The notes under the pieces were generated by a model that saw only the letters and a program-made list of their open reading frames with translations, was not told the origin of the DNA and made no database searches. Made by a program: the position numbers and the translations under genes. From assembly GCA_023390695.1 (NCBI GenBank), contig JAEWCJ010000243.1:1-12838 (forward strand): 12,838 nucleotides of DNA, written 5' to 3'. This document shows positions 6,501 through 12,838 of this stretch, one piece after another; position 1 is the stretch's first letter; each line of letters opens with the position of its first letter. This DNA comes from Pseudomonadota bacterium (GTDB taxonomy: Bacteria; Pseudomonadota; Alphaproteobacteria; Rhizobiales; Xanthobacteraceae).

Positions 6501-6747
6501 GGGCCGGTTACCCTCCCTGCGAATCCGAAACCGACAAGCGGAATCGGAATGTGATAATGCGAGGGGCGCCGACGACCGGCTGGATGCGGCACCCCCCTTG
6601 TTGCCGCTGCCCCACGCCTGGTCTTGTTGAGCCGGGTCGGGAGTCTATGAAAAAAAGGTAACATTGGGGCGGCGCGCACCCTTATAAGACTTTCGGCCAA
6701 AGCGTGATGTTTTACCCACTGAATAGACTAGACTTTCTTCCGAGAAT

Positions 6748-6772
6748 GCTCTGTTCGCAATTGCGAAAGAGC
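6748..6772. promoter_or_regulatory. Strong palindrome in the divergent promoter region (candidate operator)
   Basis: TTCGCAATTGCGAA (6754-6767) is a perfect 14-bp palindrome. Allowing one bulged G at 6753, it extends to GCTCT/AGAGC arms spanning 6748-6772. It lies 34-58 bp upstream of the ATG of the 205-residue gene, within the 305-bp divergent region. The symmetric, loop-free form fits a dimeric regulator site better than an RNA hairpin. Its TTCGCAA half resembles the TTTGCAAA half-sites reported for PccR/ScfR-type short-chain acyl-CoA regulators, but this is a loose match. Apart from a weak GCGGCA/TGCCGC repeat at 6586-6607, I see no other clear signal in the region and no convincing -35/-10 pair. 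Confidence 0.55.
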
Positions 6773-6805
6773 GTGCTGCACCGCGAGCGGACCGGAGAGG
6801 CGTGA

Positions 6806-7423
6806 ATGGGATTCGGGGATTTCGTCTTCGGTTTGTTTCGTCGCAAGCCGCCGCTGCGCGACGTGCGCGAGCTTGCCGACTTCATCGACGAACAGGCCGC
6901 GTTTCTCGTGCAAAAGGGAATCTACGATTATTCCCGTGCACGCTCCGGCCATTACGCCAAGGTCATGCTGGCGGATGCCGGATTCCAGGGCGCGCTGGAT
7001 CGCGCGCGCTGGCGCGCCTATCCGCTCGGGCTCGCAATGGTGGCAGAGATGGTCGAGGGGGTGATTACACCACCATCCAGCGAACGCCGTGCCGTCCTCG
7101 ATCCGCTGATCGCTCTCGTCCTGTCGGTCTTCGATCGCTACCCGCGTCATGCGGAGCTGACCGAAGAGGAATGGATGCAAGGCCGCCGTGAGCTTGCCCT
7201 GCATCTGGAGCGGCTCAGCACGCATCCGCCCAAACGGGTCATCGACATTCCGGAGCCGTTTGCCGAGCGTTACTTCGATATGATGCCGTTCGACAAACCG
7301 TTGCTGACCCCGGACGCGCCGACCGCGCACAGTTATCTGCAGCTCAAGCTGGTCGCCATGCAGGAGGAGCTGACAAAGCGCATGGACGCGGCCGATATGG
7401 CGCGCAGGCTGCGGTCGGGTTGA
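6806..7423 (+). CDS. Uncharacterised soluble protein (205 aa) co-transcribed with the DUF294 fusion gene
   Basis: This 205-residue, probably mostly helical cytoplasmic protein has no signal peptide or membrane segment. It opens MGFGDFVFGLFRRKPPLRDV. Residues of about 20-60 hold the most conserved-looking part (FIDEQAAFLVQKGIYDYSRA, then RSGHYAKVML), and FAERYFDMMPFDKPLLTPDAP lies near residues 150-170. I see no catalytic triad, nucleotide-binding loop or metal motif. The ATG at 6806 has a strong ribosome site, GGAGAGG (6794-6800), 5 nt upstream. It ends 40 bp before the exonuclease-CBS-DUF294 gene on the same strand, so the two are probably one operon, divergent from the symporter operon. I do not recognise the family; a regulatory or adaptor role beside the DUF294 protein is inferred from context only. 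Confidence 0.85.
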   Translation: MGFGDFVFGLFRRKPPLRDVRELADFIDEQAAFLVQKGIYDYSRARSGHYAKVMLADAGFQGALDRARWRAYPLGLAMVAEMVEGVITPPSSERRAVLDPLIALVLSVFDRYPRHAELTEEEWMQGRRELALHLERLSTHPPKRVIDIPEPFAERYFDMMPFDKPLLTPDAPTAHSYLQLKLVAMQEELTKRMDAADMARRLRSG

Positions 7424-7463
7424 ACAGGTTGAGGCAGCGGGTGCAGGCGCGGGGCTATATGAC

Positions 7464-9596
7464 ATGACCGTCACCAATGCCACGCCGTTGATTGCGCTCG
7501 ATGCCGTCGTCATCGACACGGAAACCACCGGTCTCGATCCGAGCAAGTCCTTCATTGTCGAGATCGGTGCGGTGAAAATCACCGGCGGGCGGGTTGACCC
7601 CGGTCAGACATTCCGCCGTCTGTTGCGCCCGCCGGTCCCAATTCCTCCGCAATCCACCGCCATTCACGGAATCGACGACGGCATGGTCGCGGATGCGCCG
7701 GATTTTTCCACGGTGTGGAGCGACTTCAGCGATTTTCTTGGCGAAGCCGTGGTCGTCGGCCATACGCTCGGTTTCGATTTTTCCATTATGCAGCGGGAAT
7801 GCGCGCGCAGCGGAATTGCGTGGAAGCGCCCGAAGGCGCTCGACACCCAGCTTCTGATGCTGGTGGCGGAGCCGAATTTCGGCGGCCTGTCGCTGGAACA
7901 GCTTGCCAACTGGCTTGACGTTGAAATCACCGAGCGCCATTCGGCGCTCGGTGACGCGATCACCACGGCACATATCTTCAATGCGCTGGTTCCCCACTTG
8001 CGCGTCAAGGGCATTCGGACCTTGGCCGAGGCGATGCAGGCATGCCGTGCGCTGACCGATGTTCTGGAGAAGCAGCACCGCGCTGGCTGGAGCGAAGTGG
8101 CGGACGCGCCGGTGCCTGAACAGCCGGACGATTCGCTCGACCGCTTCGATACCTACCCTTATCGCCACCGCGTGCACGCCATGATGAGCAGTCCCGCGAA
8201 ATTCATCGCTTCGGACCGGCCGCTCTCCGACGCGCTCTCTCTGATGATGGAGCAGAAGGTGTCCTCGCTCTTCGTGCGCGATCCTCGCGTGGACGAGTCG
8301 AACGTCAAGGCGGAAGAGGCGGGCGTCATCACCGAGCGCGACGTGCTGCGCGTGCTGGCGCACGACGGCGCCGATGCGCTTACGGTCCCCACCGGGCAGA
8401 TCATGTGCAAGCCGCTCGCCGTCGTCCTGGCCGATGCGTTCGTCTATCGTGCGATCGGACGTATGACACGACTGAAATACAGACATCTCGGCGTGGTCGA
8501 CGAATCCGGTCGTATCGTCGGGGCGCTCTCGGCGCGCAACCTGCTGCGGCTTCGCGCGCGCGAGGCAATCTTCCTCGGCGACGAGATCGACCAGGCGACC
8601 GATATCCACCAGCTTGGCAAGGCCTGGGCCAAGCTGCCGCAAGTTGCCGCCTCGCTGCTGTCGGAAGGCGTGCCGTCTCCCGACATCGCGGCGGTGATTT
8701 CGAGCGAACTCGGTGCGCTGACGCGCCAGGCCGCGGTGCTGGCCGAACAGCGCATGCGCGAGGACGGCCGCGGCGAGCCGCCCTGCGCGTATTCCATGGC
8801 GGTGCTCGGCTCGGCCGGGCGCGGCGAAAGCCTGCTGGCGATGGACCAGGACAATGCTCTGATCTTCGAGCACGGCGGTCCTGACGGTCCGGAAGATCGC
8901 TGGTTCGCCGAATTGGCCGTGTATGTCGCCGATTATCTGCATCAGGTGGGCGTGCCTTATTGCAAGGGCGGCGTCATGGCCAAGAACCCGCAATGGCGCG
9001 GTTCACTGGCGACGTGGCGCGCGCGCGTCGCCGACTGGATCACGCGCTCAAATCCCGCCGACCTGCTGGCGGTGGACATCTTCTTCGATCTGCGCGGCGT
9101 GCACGGCGCCAACGCGCTGGCCGAAACGCTCTGGCGCGATGCATTCGCCGCGGCGAAAGGGCAGGCCGGTTTCGCCAAGCTGCTGGCCGAGGCGGCCGGG
9201 GAGGTGGAGCCGGGGTTGAATTTCTTCGGCGGCATCCGGACCGAACAGGGGCGTATCGACCTCAAGAAGGCCGGGCTGTTCGGCGTCGTCACCGCGGCGC
9301 GCGTGCTCGCCATCCGCCATCACGTCCTGGAGCGGGCGACGCCGCGCCGCCTCGCCGGCATACTGGCGCTGCAGCTCGGCGGTGAACAGGATCTGCAGGC
9401 GCTGGCGGAAGCGCAGATGATTTTCCAGAGCCTCATCCTCGATCAGCAGATCGACGATATCGAGCATGGCCGCCCCGCCACCAACAAGGTCCTGGTGAAG
9501 CGGCTGTCGCGGTCCGAGCGCGAATTGCTGCAGCGTGCTCTCCGCGCGGTGCAGCATCTCGGCGATCTGACGCGCGATCTGCTGTTCAAGGACTGA
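7464..9596 (+). CDS. Fusion protein: DEDDh exonuclease domain, CBS pair, DUF294 GlnD-like nucleotidyltransferase
   Basis: This 710-residue cytoplasmic protein joins three modules. Residues 12-185 form a DnaQ/PolC-epsilon-like 3'-5' exonuclease fold with a complete DEDDh set: Asp18 and Glu20 in DTETTG, Asp105 in GHTLGFD, His159 and Asp164 in HSALGD. Residues 236-300 and 315-375 are two CBS repeats, a pair that typically binds adenine nucleotides; a GVITERDVLR motif closes the first. Residues 440-575 are the DUF294 nucleotidyltransferase domain with Gly449-Ser450, Arg453, Glu455 and the metal-binding pair Asp461/Asp463 in DQDNAL, followed by the helical DUF294 C-terminal domain (about 580-705). 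All key residues look intact. The related GlnD transfers UMP to a partner protein, so this enzyme may modify a protein in response to nucleotide levels. The ribosome site before the ATG is weak (GGGG, 9 nt). It converges on the CoA-transferase gene with 3 bp between stops. Confidence 0.9.
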   Translation: MTVTNATPLIALDAVVIDTETTGLDPSKSFIVEIGAVKITGGRVDPGQTFRRLLRPPVPIPPQSTAIHGIDDGMVADAPDFSTVWSDFSDFLGEAVVVGHTLGFDFSIMQRECARSGIAWKRPKALDTQLLMLVAEPNFGGLSLEQLANWLDVEITERHSALGDAITTAHIFNALVPHLRVKGIRTLAEAMQACRALTDVLEKQHRAGWSEVADAPVPEQPDDSLDRFDTYPYRHRVHAMMSSPAKFIASDRPLSDALSLMMEQKVSSLFVRDPRVDESNVKAEEAGVITERDVLRVLAHDGADALTVPTGQIMCKPLAVVLADAFVYRAIGRMTRLKYRHLGVVDESGRIVGALSARNLLRLRAREAIFLGDEIDQATDIHQLGKAWAKLPQVAASLLSEGVPSPDIAAVISSELGALTRQAAVLAEQRMREDGRGEPPCAYSMAVLGSAGRGESLLAMDQDNALIFEHGGPDGPEDRWFAELAVYVADYLHQVGVPYCKGGVMAKNPQWRGSLATWRARVADWITRSNPADLLAVDIFFDLRGVHGANALAETLWRDAFAAAKGQAGFAKLLAEAAGEVEPGLNFFGGIRTEQGRIDLKKAGLFGVVTAARVLAIRHHVLERATPRRLAGILALQLGGEQDLQALAEAQMIFQSLILDQQIDDIEHGRPATNKVLVKRLSRSERELLQRALRAVQHLGDLTRDLLFKD

Positions 9597-9599
9597 GCG

Positions 9600-10772
9600 T
9601 CAGGCCTCGCCGATTTCCCGCAAAATCTCGTCCGTGTGCTGGCCGATATCGGGCGGAGCCAGATCCGACACCGCCGGCTGGCCGTTGATCACCAGCGGGG
9701 TGCGCACGCCGGGAATGACGCCGCCCTTTGCCAGATCGCTTTTCGGTGCGATCTGCATACCGCGCGCGACGATCTGCGGGTCCTTGAACACCTCGTCGAT
9801 GGTGTTGATCGGGCCGGCCGGCACACCCGCCGCCTCGCATTTCTCCAGCAGGTCGGCGCGCGTGCGCTGGCTGATCAGCGCCGTCAATTGCGGGATCAAG
9901 GTGTCGCGATTGACCACGCGATCGCCGTTGGTCTTGTAACGCGGATCCTGCGCGAGCTCCGGTATGCCGAGAATGTTGCAGAGCTTGGCATATTGTCCGT
10001 CGTTGCCGACGGCGATGATCATGTGGCCGTCCGAGGTGGGGAATACCTGGTAGGGCACGACGGTCGGATGCGCGTTGCCCATGCGGCCCGGCACCTTGCC
10101 GGAGACCAGATAGCTCAGCGCCTGGTTCGCCAGCACGCTGGTCAGGGTGTCGAACAGCGCCATGTCAACATAGGAGCCGCGTCCGGTGCGTTCGCGCTCC
10201 TGCAACGCCGCCAGGACGCCGACCGCGGAATAGACCCCGGTGAACACATCGGCGAAGGCGACGCCCATGCGCATCGGCTCTCGGTCCGGCTCGCCGGTGA
10301 TGCTCATGATCCCGCCCATGCCCTGGATGATCAGGTCGTAGCCGGCGCGGTGCGCATAGGGGCCGGTCTGGCCGAAGCCGGTGATCGAGCAATAGATCAG
10401 ACGCGGATTCTCGGCCGACAGACTCTCGTAATCGAGACCGAACTTCTTCAGCCCGCCAAGCTTGAAGTTTTCGATGAGGATGTCGGAGCGCATGGCGAGC
10501 TTGTGCACGATGCGGCGGCCGCGCTCGCTCTCGAAATCGAGGGCGATCGACCGCTTTCCCCGGTTGCAGGAGTGATAATACGAGCCGCCGAGGTTTTCGC
10601 CGTGTTCGCCTTCGACGAAGGGCGGCCCCCATTGCCGGGTGTCGTCGCCGGGGCCTTCGCGTTCGACCTTGATCACTTCCGCGCCGAGATCGGCGAGGAT
10701 CTGTCCGGCCCAGGGTCCGGCCAGTACACGGGCGAGTTCGAGAACGCGAATTCCGGCGAGAGGTCCGGGCAT
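9600..10772 (-). CDS. CaiB/BaiF family (class III) CoA-transferase
   Basis: This 390-residue cytoplasmic enzyme moves coenzyme A from an acyl-CoA donor to a free carboxylic acid. It starts MPGPLAGIRVLELARVLAGP, the canonical opening of the family, and continues with ILADLGAEVIKVERE. The catalytic aspartate is Asp175 within AFADVFTGVYSAVGVLAALQ, equivalent to Asp169 of formyl-CoA transferase. Other landmarks are NRGKRSIALDF, SITGFGQTGPYA and GYDLIIQGMGG. I chose the ATG at 10772 (GGAG 7-8 nt upstream) over the in-frame ATG at 10811, which lies inside the palindromic repeat and adds 13 unrelated residues. Length matches the family. It is downstream of two ABC permeases on the same strand, suggesting that it activates an imported acid; the substrate (formate, oxalate, succinate-donor reactions and others) cannot be read from sequence. 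Confidence 0.92.
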   Translation of the reverse strand: MPGPLAGIRVLELARVLAGPWAGQILADLGAEVIKVEREGPGDDTRQWGPPFVEGEHGENLGGSYYHSCNRGKRSIALDFESERGRRIVHKLAMRSDILIENFKLGGLKKFGLDYESLSAENPRLIYCSITGFGQTGPYAHRAGYDLIIQGMGGIMSITGEPDREPMRMGVAFADVFTGVYSAVGVLAALQERERTGRGSYVDMALFDTLTSVLANQALSYLVSGKVPGRMGNAHPTVVPYQVFPTSDGHMIIAVGNDGQYAKLCNILGIPELAQDPRYKTNGDRVVNRDTLIPQLTALISQRTRADLLEKCEAAGVPAGPINTIDEVFKDPQIVARGMQIAPKSDLAKGGVIPGVRTPLVINGQPAVSDLAPPDIGQHTDEILREIGEA

Positions 10773-10794
10773 AAGGGAACTCCAGAGATATTTG

Positions 10795-10915
10795 TCGTCA
10801 TGGCCGGGCATAGCCGTTCGAAGAACGGCGTTTTTGCAAAACGCCTATGTCCCGGCCATCCACGTCTCAATTGCAGCCAAGACGTGGATGCCCGGCACAA
10901 GGCCGGGCATGACGG
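10795..10915. repeat. Intergenic palindromic repeat element (REP-like, about 120 bp)
   Basis: The element fills most of the gap between the CoA-transferase and the DppC-like gene. It contains nested stems: ATGGCCGGG-CATAG (10799-10813) with CTATG-T-CCCGGCCAT (10845-10859, one bulge); GGCGTTTT (10827-10834) with AAAACGCC (10838-10845); CCACGTCT (10860-10867) with AGACGTGG (10880-10887); and ATGCCCGGC (10888-10896) with GCCGGGCAT (10902-10910). The outer ends CGTCATG and CATGACGG are also inverted. This layout is typical of dispersed repeats seen between genes in Bradyrhizobium-like genomes (family knowledge). Only this one copy is in the window. It may stop or slow transcription leaving the ABC genes. 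Confidence 0.8.
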
Positions 10916-10934
10916 AGGATGGACGATATGCCTC

Positions 10935-11825
10935 TTATACCTTGAAGCGCGGATCGAGGAAGTCGCGCAGGCTGTCGCCGAAGAGGTTGAATGCAAAAAC
11001 CGCAAGGCTGATCATTGCGCCGGGGAACAGGATCATCCAGGGCGCTTCGCGGTAGAAATCGGCGGCATTGCCGGAAAGCATCAGGCCCCAGGCGGCCGTC
11101 GGTTCGGTGACGCCGAGGCCCAGGAATGAGAGCGAAGCCTCCGCGAGGATCGCCTGGGCGATGAAAGCGGTCAGCATGATCAGGTAGGGCGCCACCACGT
11201 TCGGCGCCATGTGACGGAAGATGATGCGGCTGTCGGAATAACCCGCCGCGCGCGCGGCATCGACATAGGGCATCACCCGCACGCCGAGTGCGGCGGCGCG
11301 GACCACGCGCGCGACGCGCGGGATGATCGGGATGGCGATGGCGAAGATCAGGTTCACGTCGACGCCGCCGATCACGAATTTGCGCAGGGCCGCGACCACC
11401 ACCAGCGCCAGCACGATCAGCGGGAAGGCCAGCAGAATGTCCATGATCCGCTGCAGGATATTGTCCACCCGACCGCCGAAATAGGCGGACGCAACGCCCA
11501 GGACCGCGCCGATCGACGAGCCGATAAAGGACGATGTGAAGCCAATGACGAGCGCCGTGCGTGATCCATAGATCAGGCGCGAGCAGATGTCGCGGCCATA
11601 GGCGTCGGTACCGCACCAATGCTCCCAGGACGGCGCGGCGAGGATTGCGGCGAAGTCGATCGTCAGCGGATCGTAAGGCGCCACCCATTCCGAGAAGAGA
11701 CCGGCGAACATCATGGCGAAGATGATGACGAAGGACACCGCGCCCAGCGGCTGCTGCCGGCAGAATTCGATCACGGGTCCGCGTGGCTTGCGGATGACGG
11801 CGGGAGTTTCGAGTGCGAGCGTCAT
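10935..11825 (-). CDS. ABC transporter permease, DppC/OppC type (peptide/nickel family)
   Basis: This inner-membrane permease of the dipeptide/oligopeptide/nickel ABC family is 296 residues from the chosen start. The N-terminal OppC-type region carries the cytoplasmic lead, first membrane helix and the WVAPYDPLTIDF and HWCGTDAYGRDICSRLIYGS signatures. About six membrane helices follow, with the EAA coupling loop DAARAAGYSDSRIIFRHMAP, which contacts the ATPase. LAEASLSFLGLGVTEPTAAWG and a final DPRFKV are typical of the family. The ATG at 11825 has GAGG 5 nt upstream and lies 7 bp after the DppB-like stop; an in-frame start at 11867 would overlap that gene and lacks support. It works as a heterodimer with the DppB-like protein. 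No ATPase gene follows; the next gene is a CoA-transferase. Substrate unknown. Confidence 0.93.
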   Translation of the reverse strand: MTLALETPAVIRKPRGPVIEFCRQQPLGAVSFVIIFAMMFAGLFSEWVAPYDPLTIDFAAILAAPSWEHWCGTDAYGRDICSRLIYGSRTALVIGFTSSFIGSSIGAVLGVASAYFGGRVDNILQRIMDILLAFPLIVLALVVVAALRKFVIGGVDVNLIFAIAIPIIPRVARVVRAAALGVRVMPYVDAARAAGYSDSRIIFRHMAPNVVAPYLIMLTAFIAQAILAEASLSFLGLGVTEPTAAWGLMLSGNAADFYREAPWMILFPGAMISLAVFAFNLFGDSLRDFLDPRFKV

Positions 11826-11832
11826 CGGAGCC

Positions 11833-12786
11833 TCACGTGTAGCGGATGCGCGGGTCGAACACGGCATAGAGCAGATCGACCGCCAGATTGACGAAAACGT
11901 AGAAGGCCGCGATCAGCATCACCATGCCCTGGATCATGGTGAAGTCGTTGCGCGACACGCTCTGCACGAAGAGCTGGCCGATGCCGTTGAGGTTGAACAC
12001 CTGTTCGGTGACGACGAGGCCGCCGATCAGGAAGGTGAATTCGAGACCGATCACGGTGATGGCGGGCAGCAATGCGTTGCGCAAGGCGTGGCGCGAGATC
12101 ACGAGTTTCTCGAAGACGCCTTTGGCGCGCGCGGTGCGGATGTAATCCTCGTTCAGCACTTCCAGCAGCGAGGAGCGGATCATGCGCGCCACCACGGCGC
12201 AATAGCGGTAGCCGACGGCCAGCGCCGGCCAGATCAACTGCGTGAGATTGGAGACCGGATCGACATAGATCGGCGTGAAGGTGATCGGCGGCAGCCAGTT
12301 GAAGAAGCCGAGCAGGCTCAGCATGATCAGCATGCCGAACCAGAAGGACGGGATCGACAGCCCGCCGATGGTGATGATGCGGGTGGCGTAATCGATCCAT
12401 GTGTCGCGGAACAGCGCCGCCATGGTCCCCAATGGTATGGCGATGAAGACCGCGATGATCGTCGCCATGATCGCGACCTGCAGCGACAATTCCAGACGCA
12501 GACGGATTTCCTCCATCACCGGGCGCTCGGTCCACATCGAGTTGCCGAAATTGAGCGTGACGACGCCGACCATCCACTCGCCGAACTGCACCATCAGCGG
12601 CTTGTCGAGACCGAGCCGCTTGCGCTCCATGTCGACCATTTCCTGGGTGACGGTGCCGCCGTCGCCGCGCAGTTTCACCTCGACGACGTCGCCGGGCACC
12701 ACCCGCAGCATGAAGAAGACGAGCACGGCGACGCCGAGCAGGGTGGGAATGGTGTAGAGCAGGCGGCTGATGACGTAACGCAGCAT
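11833..12786 (-). CDS. ABC transporter permease, DppB/OppB type (peptide/nickel family)
   Basis: This 317-residue inner-membrane permease has the complete DppB/OppB layout. The N-terminus MLRYVISRLLYTIPTLLGVA leads to the first helix, followed by VVPGDVV and the periplasmic loop with MERKRLGLDKPLMVQFGEWM. FGNSMWTERPVMEEI comes next, then the core of about five helices. The EAA coupling loop is near residues 215-240 (YIRTARAKGVFEKLVISRHA, then LRNALLP). The protein ends in the usual YAVFDPRIRYT. The ATG at 12786 gives this canonical start, but only a weak ribosome site precedes it. The partner permease starts 7 bp downstream. The binding-protein gene probably lies beyond the right edge, as it usually comes first in such operons. 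The last 52 bases of the window (12787-12838) are very GC-rich and hold no recognisable gene. Confidence 0.94.
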   Translation of the reverse strand: MLRYVISRLLYTIPTLLGVAVLVFFMLRVVPGDVVEVKLRGDGGTVTQEMVDMERKRLGLDKPLMVQFGEWMVGVVTLNFGNSMWTERPVMEEIRLRLELSLQVAIMATIIAVFIAIPLGTMAALFRDTWIDYATRIITIGGLSIPSFWFGMLIMLSLLGFFNWLPPITFTPIYVDPVSNLTQLIWPALAVGYRYCAVVARMIRSSLLEVLNEDYIRTARAKGVFEKLVISRHALRNALLPAITVIGLEFTFLIGGLVVTEQVFNLNGIGQLFVQSVSRNDFTMIQGMVMLIAAFYVFVNLAVDLLYAVFDPRIRYT

Positions 12787-12838
12787 GTTTGCAGGGTCCG
12801 GAGCGAAGGCCGGCGCGGGGCCGCGGGGGGACCGGGGC

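Noticed and set aside
6660..6735. TATAAG and TAGACT as -10 boxes for the divergent operons
   Set aside because: No -35 element at 16-18 bp spacing; upstream TTGGGG and TTGGCC are too close.
7455..8993. A 512-codon open frame on the minus strand opposite the DUF294 fusion gene
   Set aside because: Composition is rich in Arg, His and Gln with no domain signature, while the plus-strand frame has intact catalytic motifs along its whole length.
10773..10811. Upstream ATG adding 13 residues to the CoA-transferase
   Set aside because: The extension is partly encoded by the palindromic repeat and precedes the canonical family N-terminus, which has its own ribosome site.
9636..11129. A 497-codon open frame on the plus strand over the CoA-transferase, the repeat and part of DppC
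   Set aside because: It runs antisense across two well-identified genes and an intergenic repeat, which no real gene would do; shadow frame.

Overview
The window is GC-rich DNA with dense, closely packed genes. It looks like chromosome from an alphaproteobacterium of the Hyphomicrobiales, in the Bradyrhizobium / Rhodopseudomonas / Xanthobacteraceae neighbourhood. The evidence is a Bug (TctC-type) solute-binding protein beside a LysR regulator, a CaiB/BaiF CoA-transferase beside peptide-type ABC permeases, a GGAAC-N16-CGTT promoter of the type read by the alphaproteobacterial sigma factor EcfG, and an intergenic palindromic repeat of a style common in that group. The placement is inferred from gene content and motifs, not from a marker gene. 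I see no tRNA, rRNA, CRISPR array, transposase or phage gene.

Layout. (1) 1-1834, minus strand: a LysR regulator followed by a Bug-family periplasmic binding protein that runs off the left edge. (2) 1919-4140, minus strand: small proteins of unknown function. These are a 64-residue soluble protein, two related membrane proteins of 168 and 124 residues, and a translationally coupled pair of small membrane proteins of 103 (YggT-like) and 108 residues. The 124-residue gene has a good candidate EcfG (general stress response) promoter whose -35 element lies in a 13-bp tandem duplication. (3) 4198-6500, minus strand: a two-gene sodium:solute symporter operon (DUF4212 small subunit, then a VC_2705-type large subunit) ending in a textbook rho-independent terminator. 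(4) 6806-9596, plus strand, divergent from the symporter: an uncharacterised 205-residue protein and a 710-residue fusion of a DEDDh exonuclease domain, a CBS pair and a DUF294 (GlnD-like) nucleotidyltransferase. A strong palindrome lies in the shared upstream region. (5) 9600-12786, minus strand: peptide-type ABC permeases (DppB-like, DppC-like), a palindromic repeat element, and a CaiB/BaiF CoA-transferase that converges on the DUF294 gene with 3 bp between stop codons.

How the parts may work together. The symporter probably imports a small carboxylate such as acetate. The divergent exonuclease-CBS-nucleotidyltransferase protein and its 205-residue partner are the best candidates here for a poorly described signalling module, perhaps one that adjusts transport to energy charge. 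The stress-promoter membrane protein pair is a second, independent candidate for undescribed biology. The ABC permeases and the CoA-transferase may form an uptake-plus-activation unit for an organic acid or peptide-like substrate; their ATPase and binding-protein genes are not in the window.
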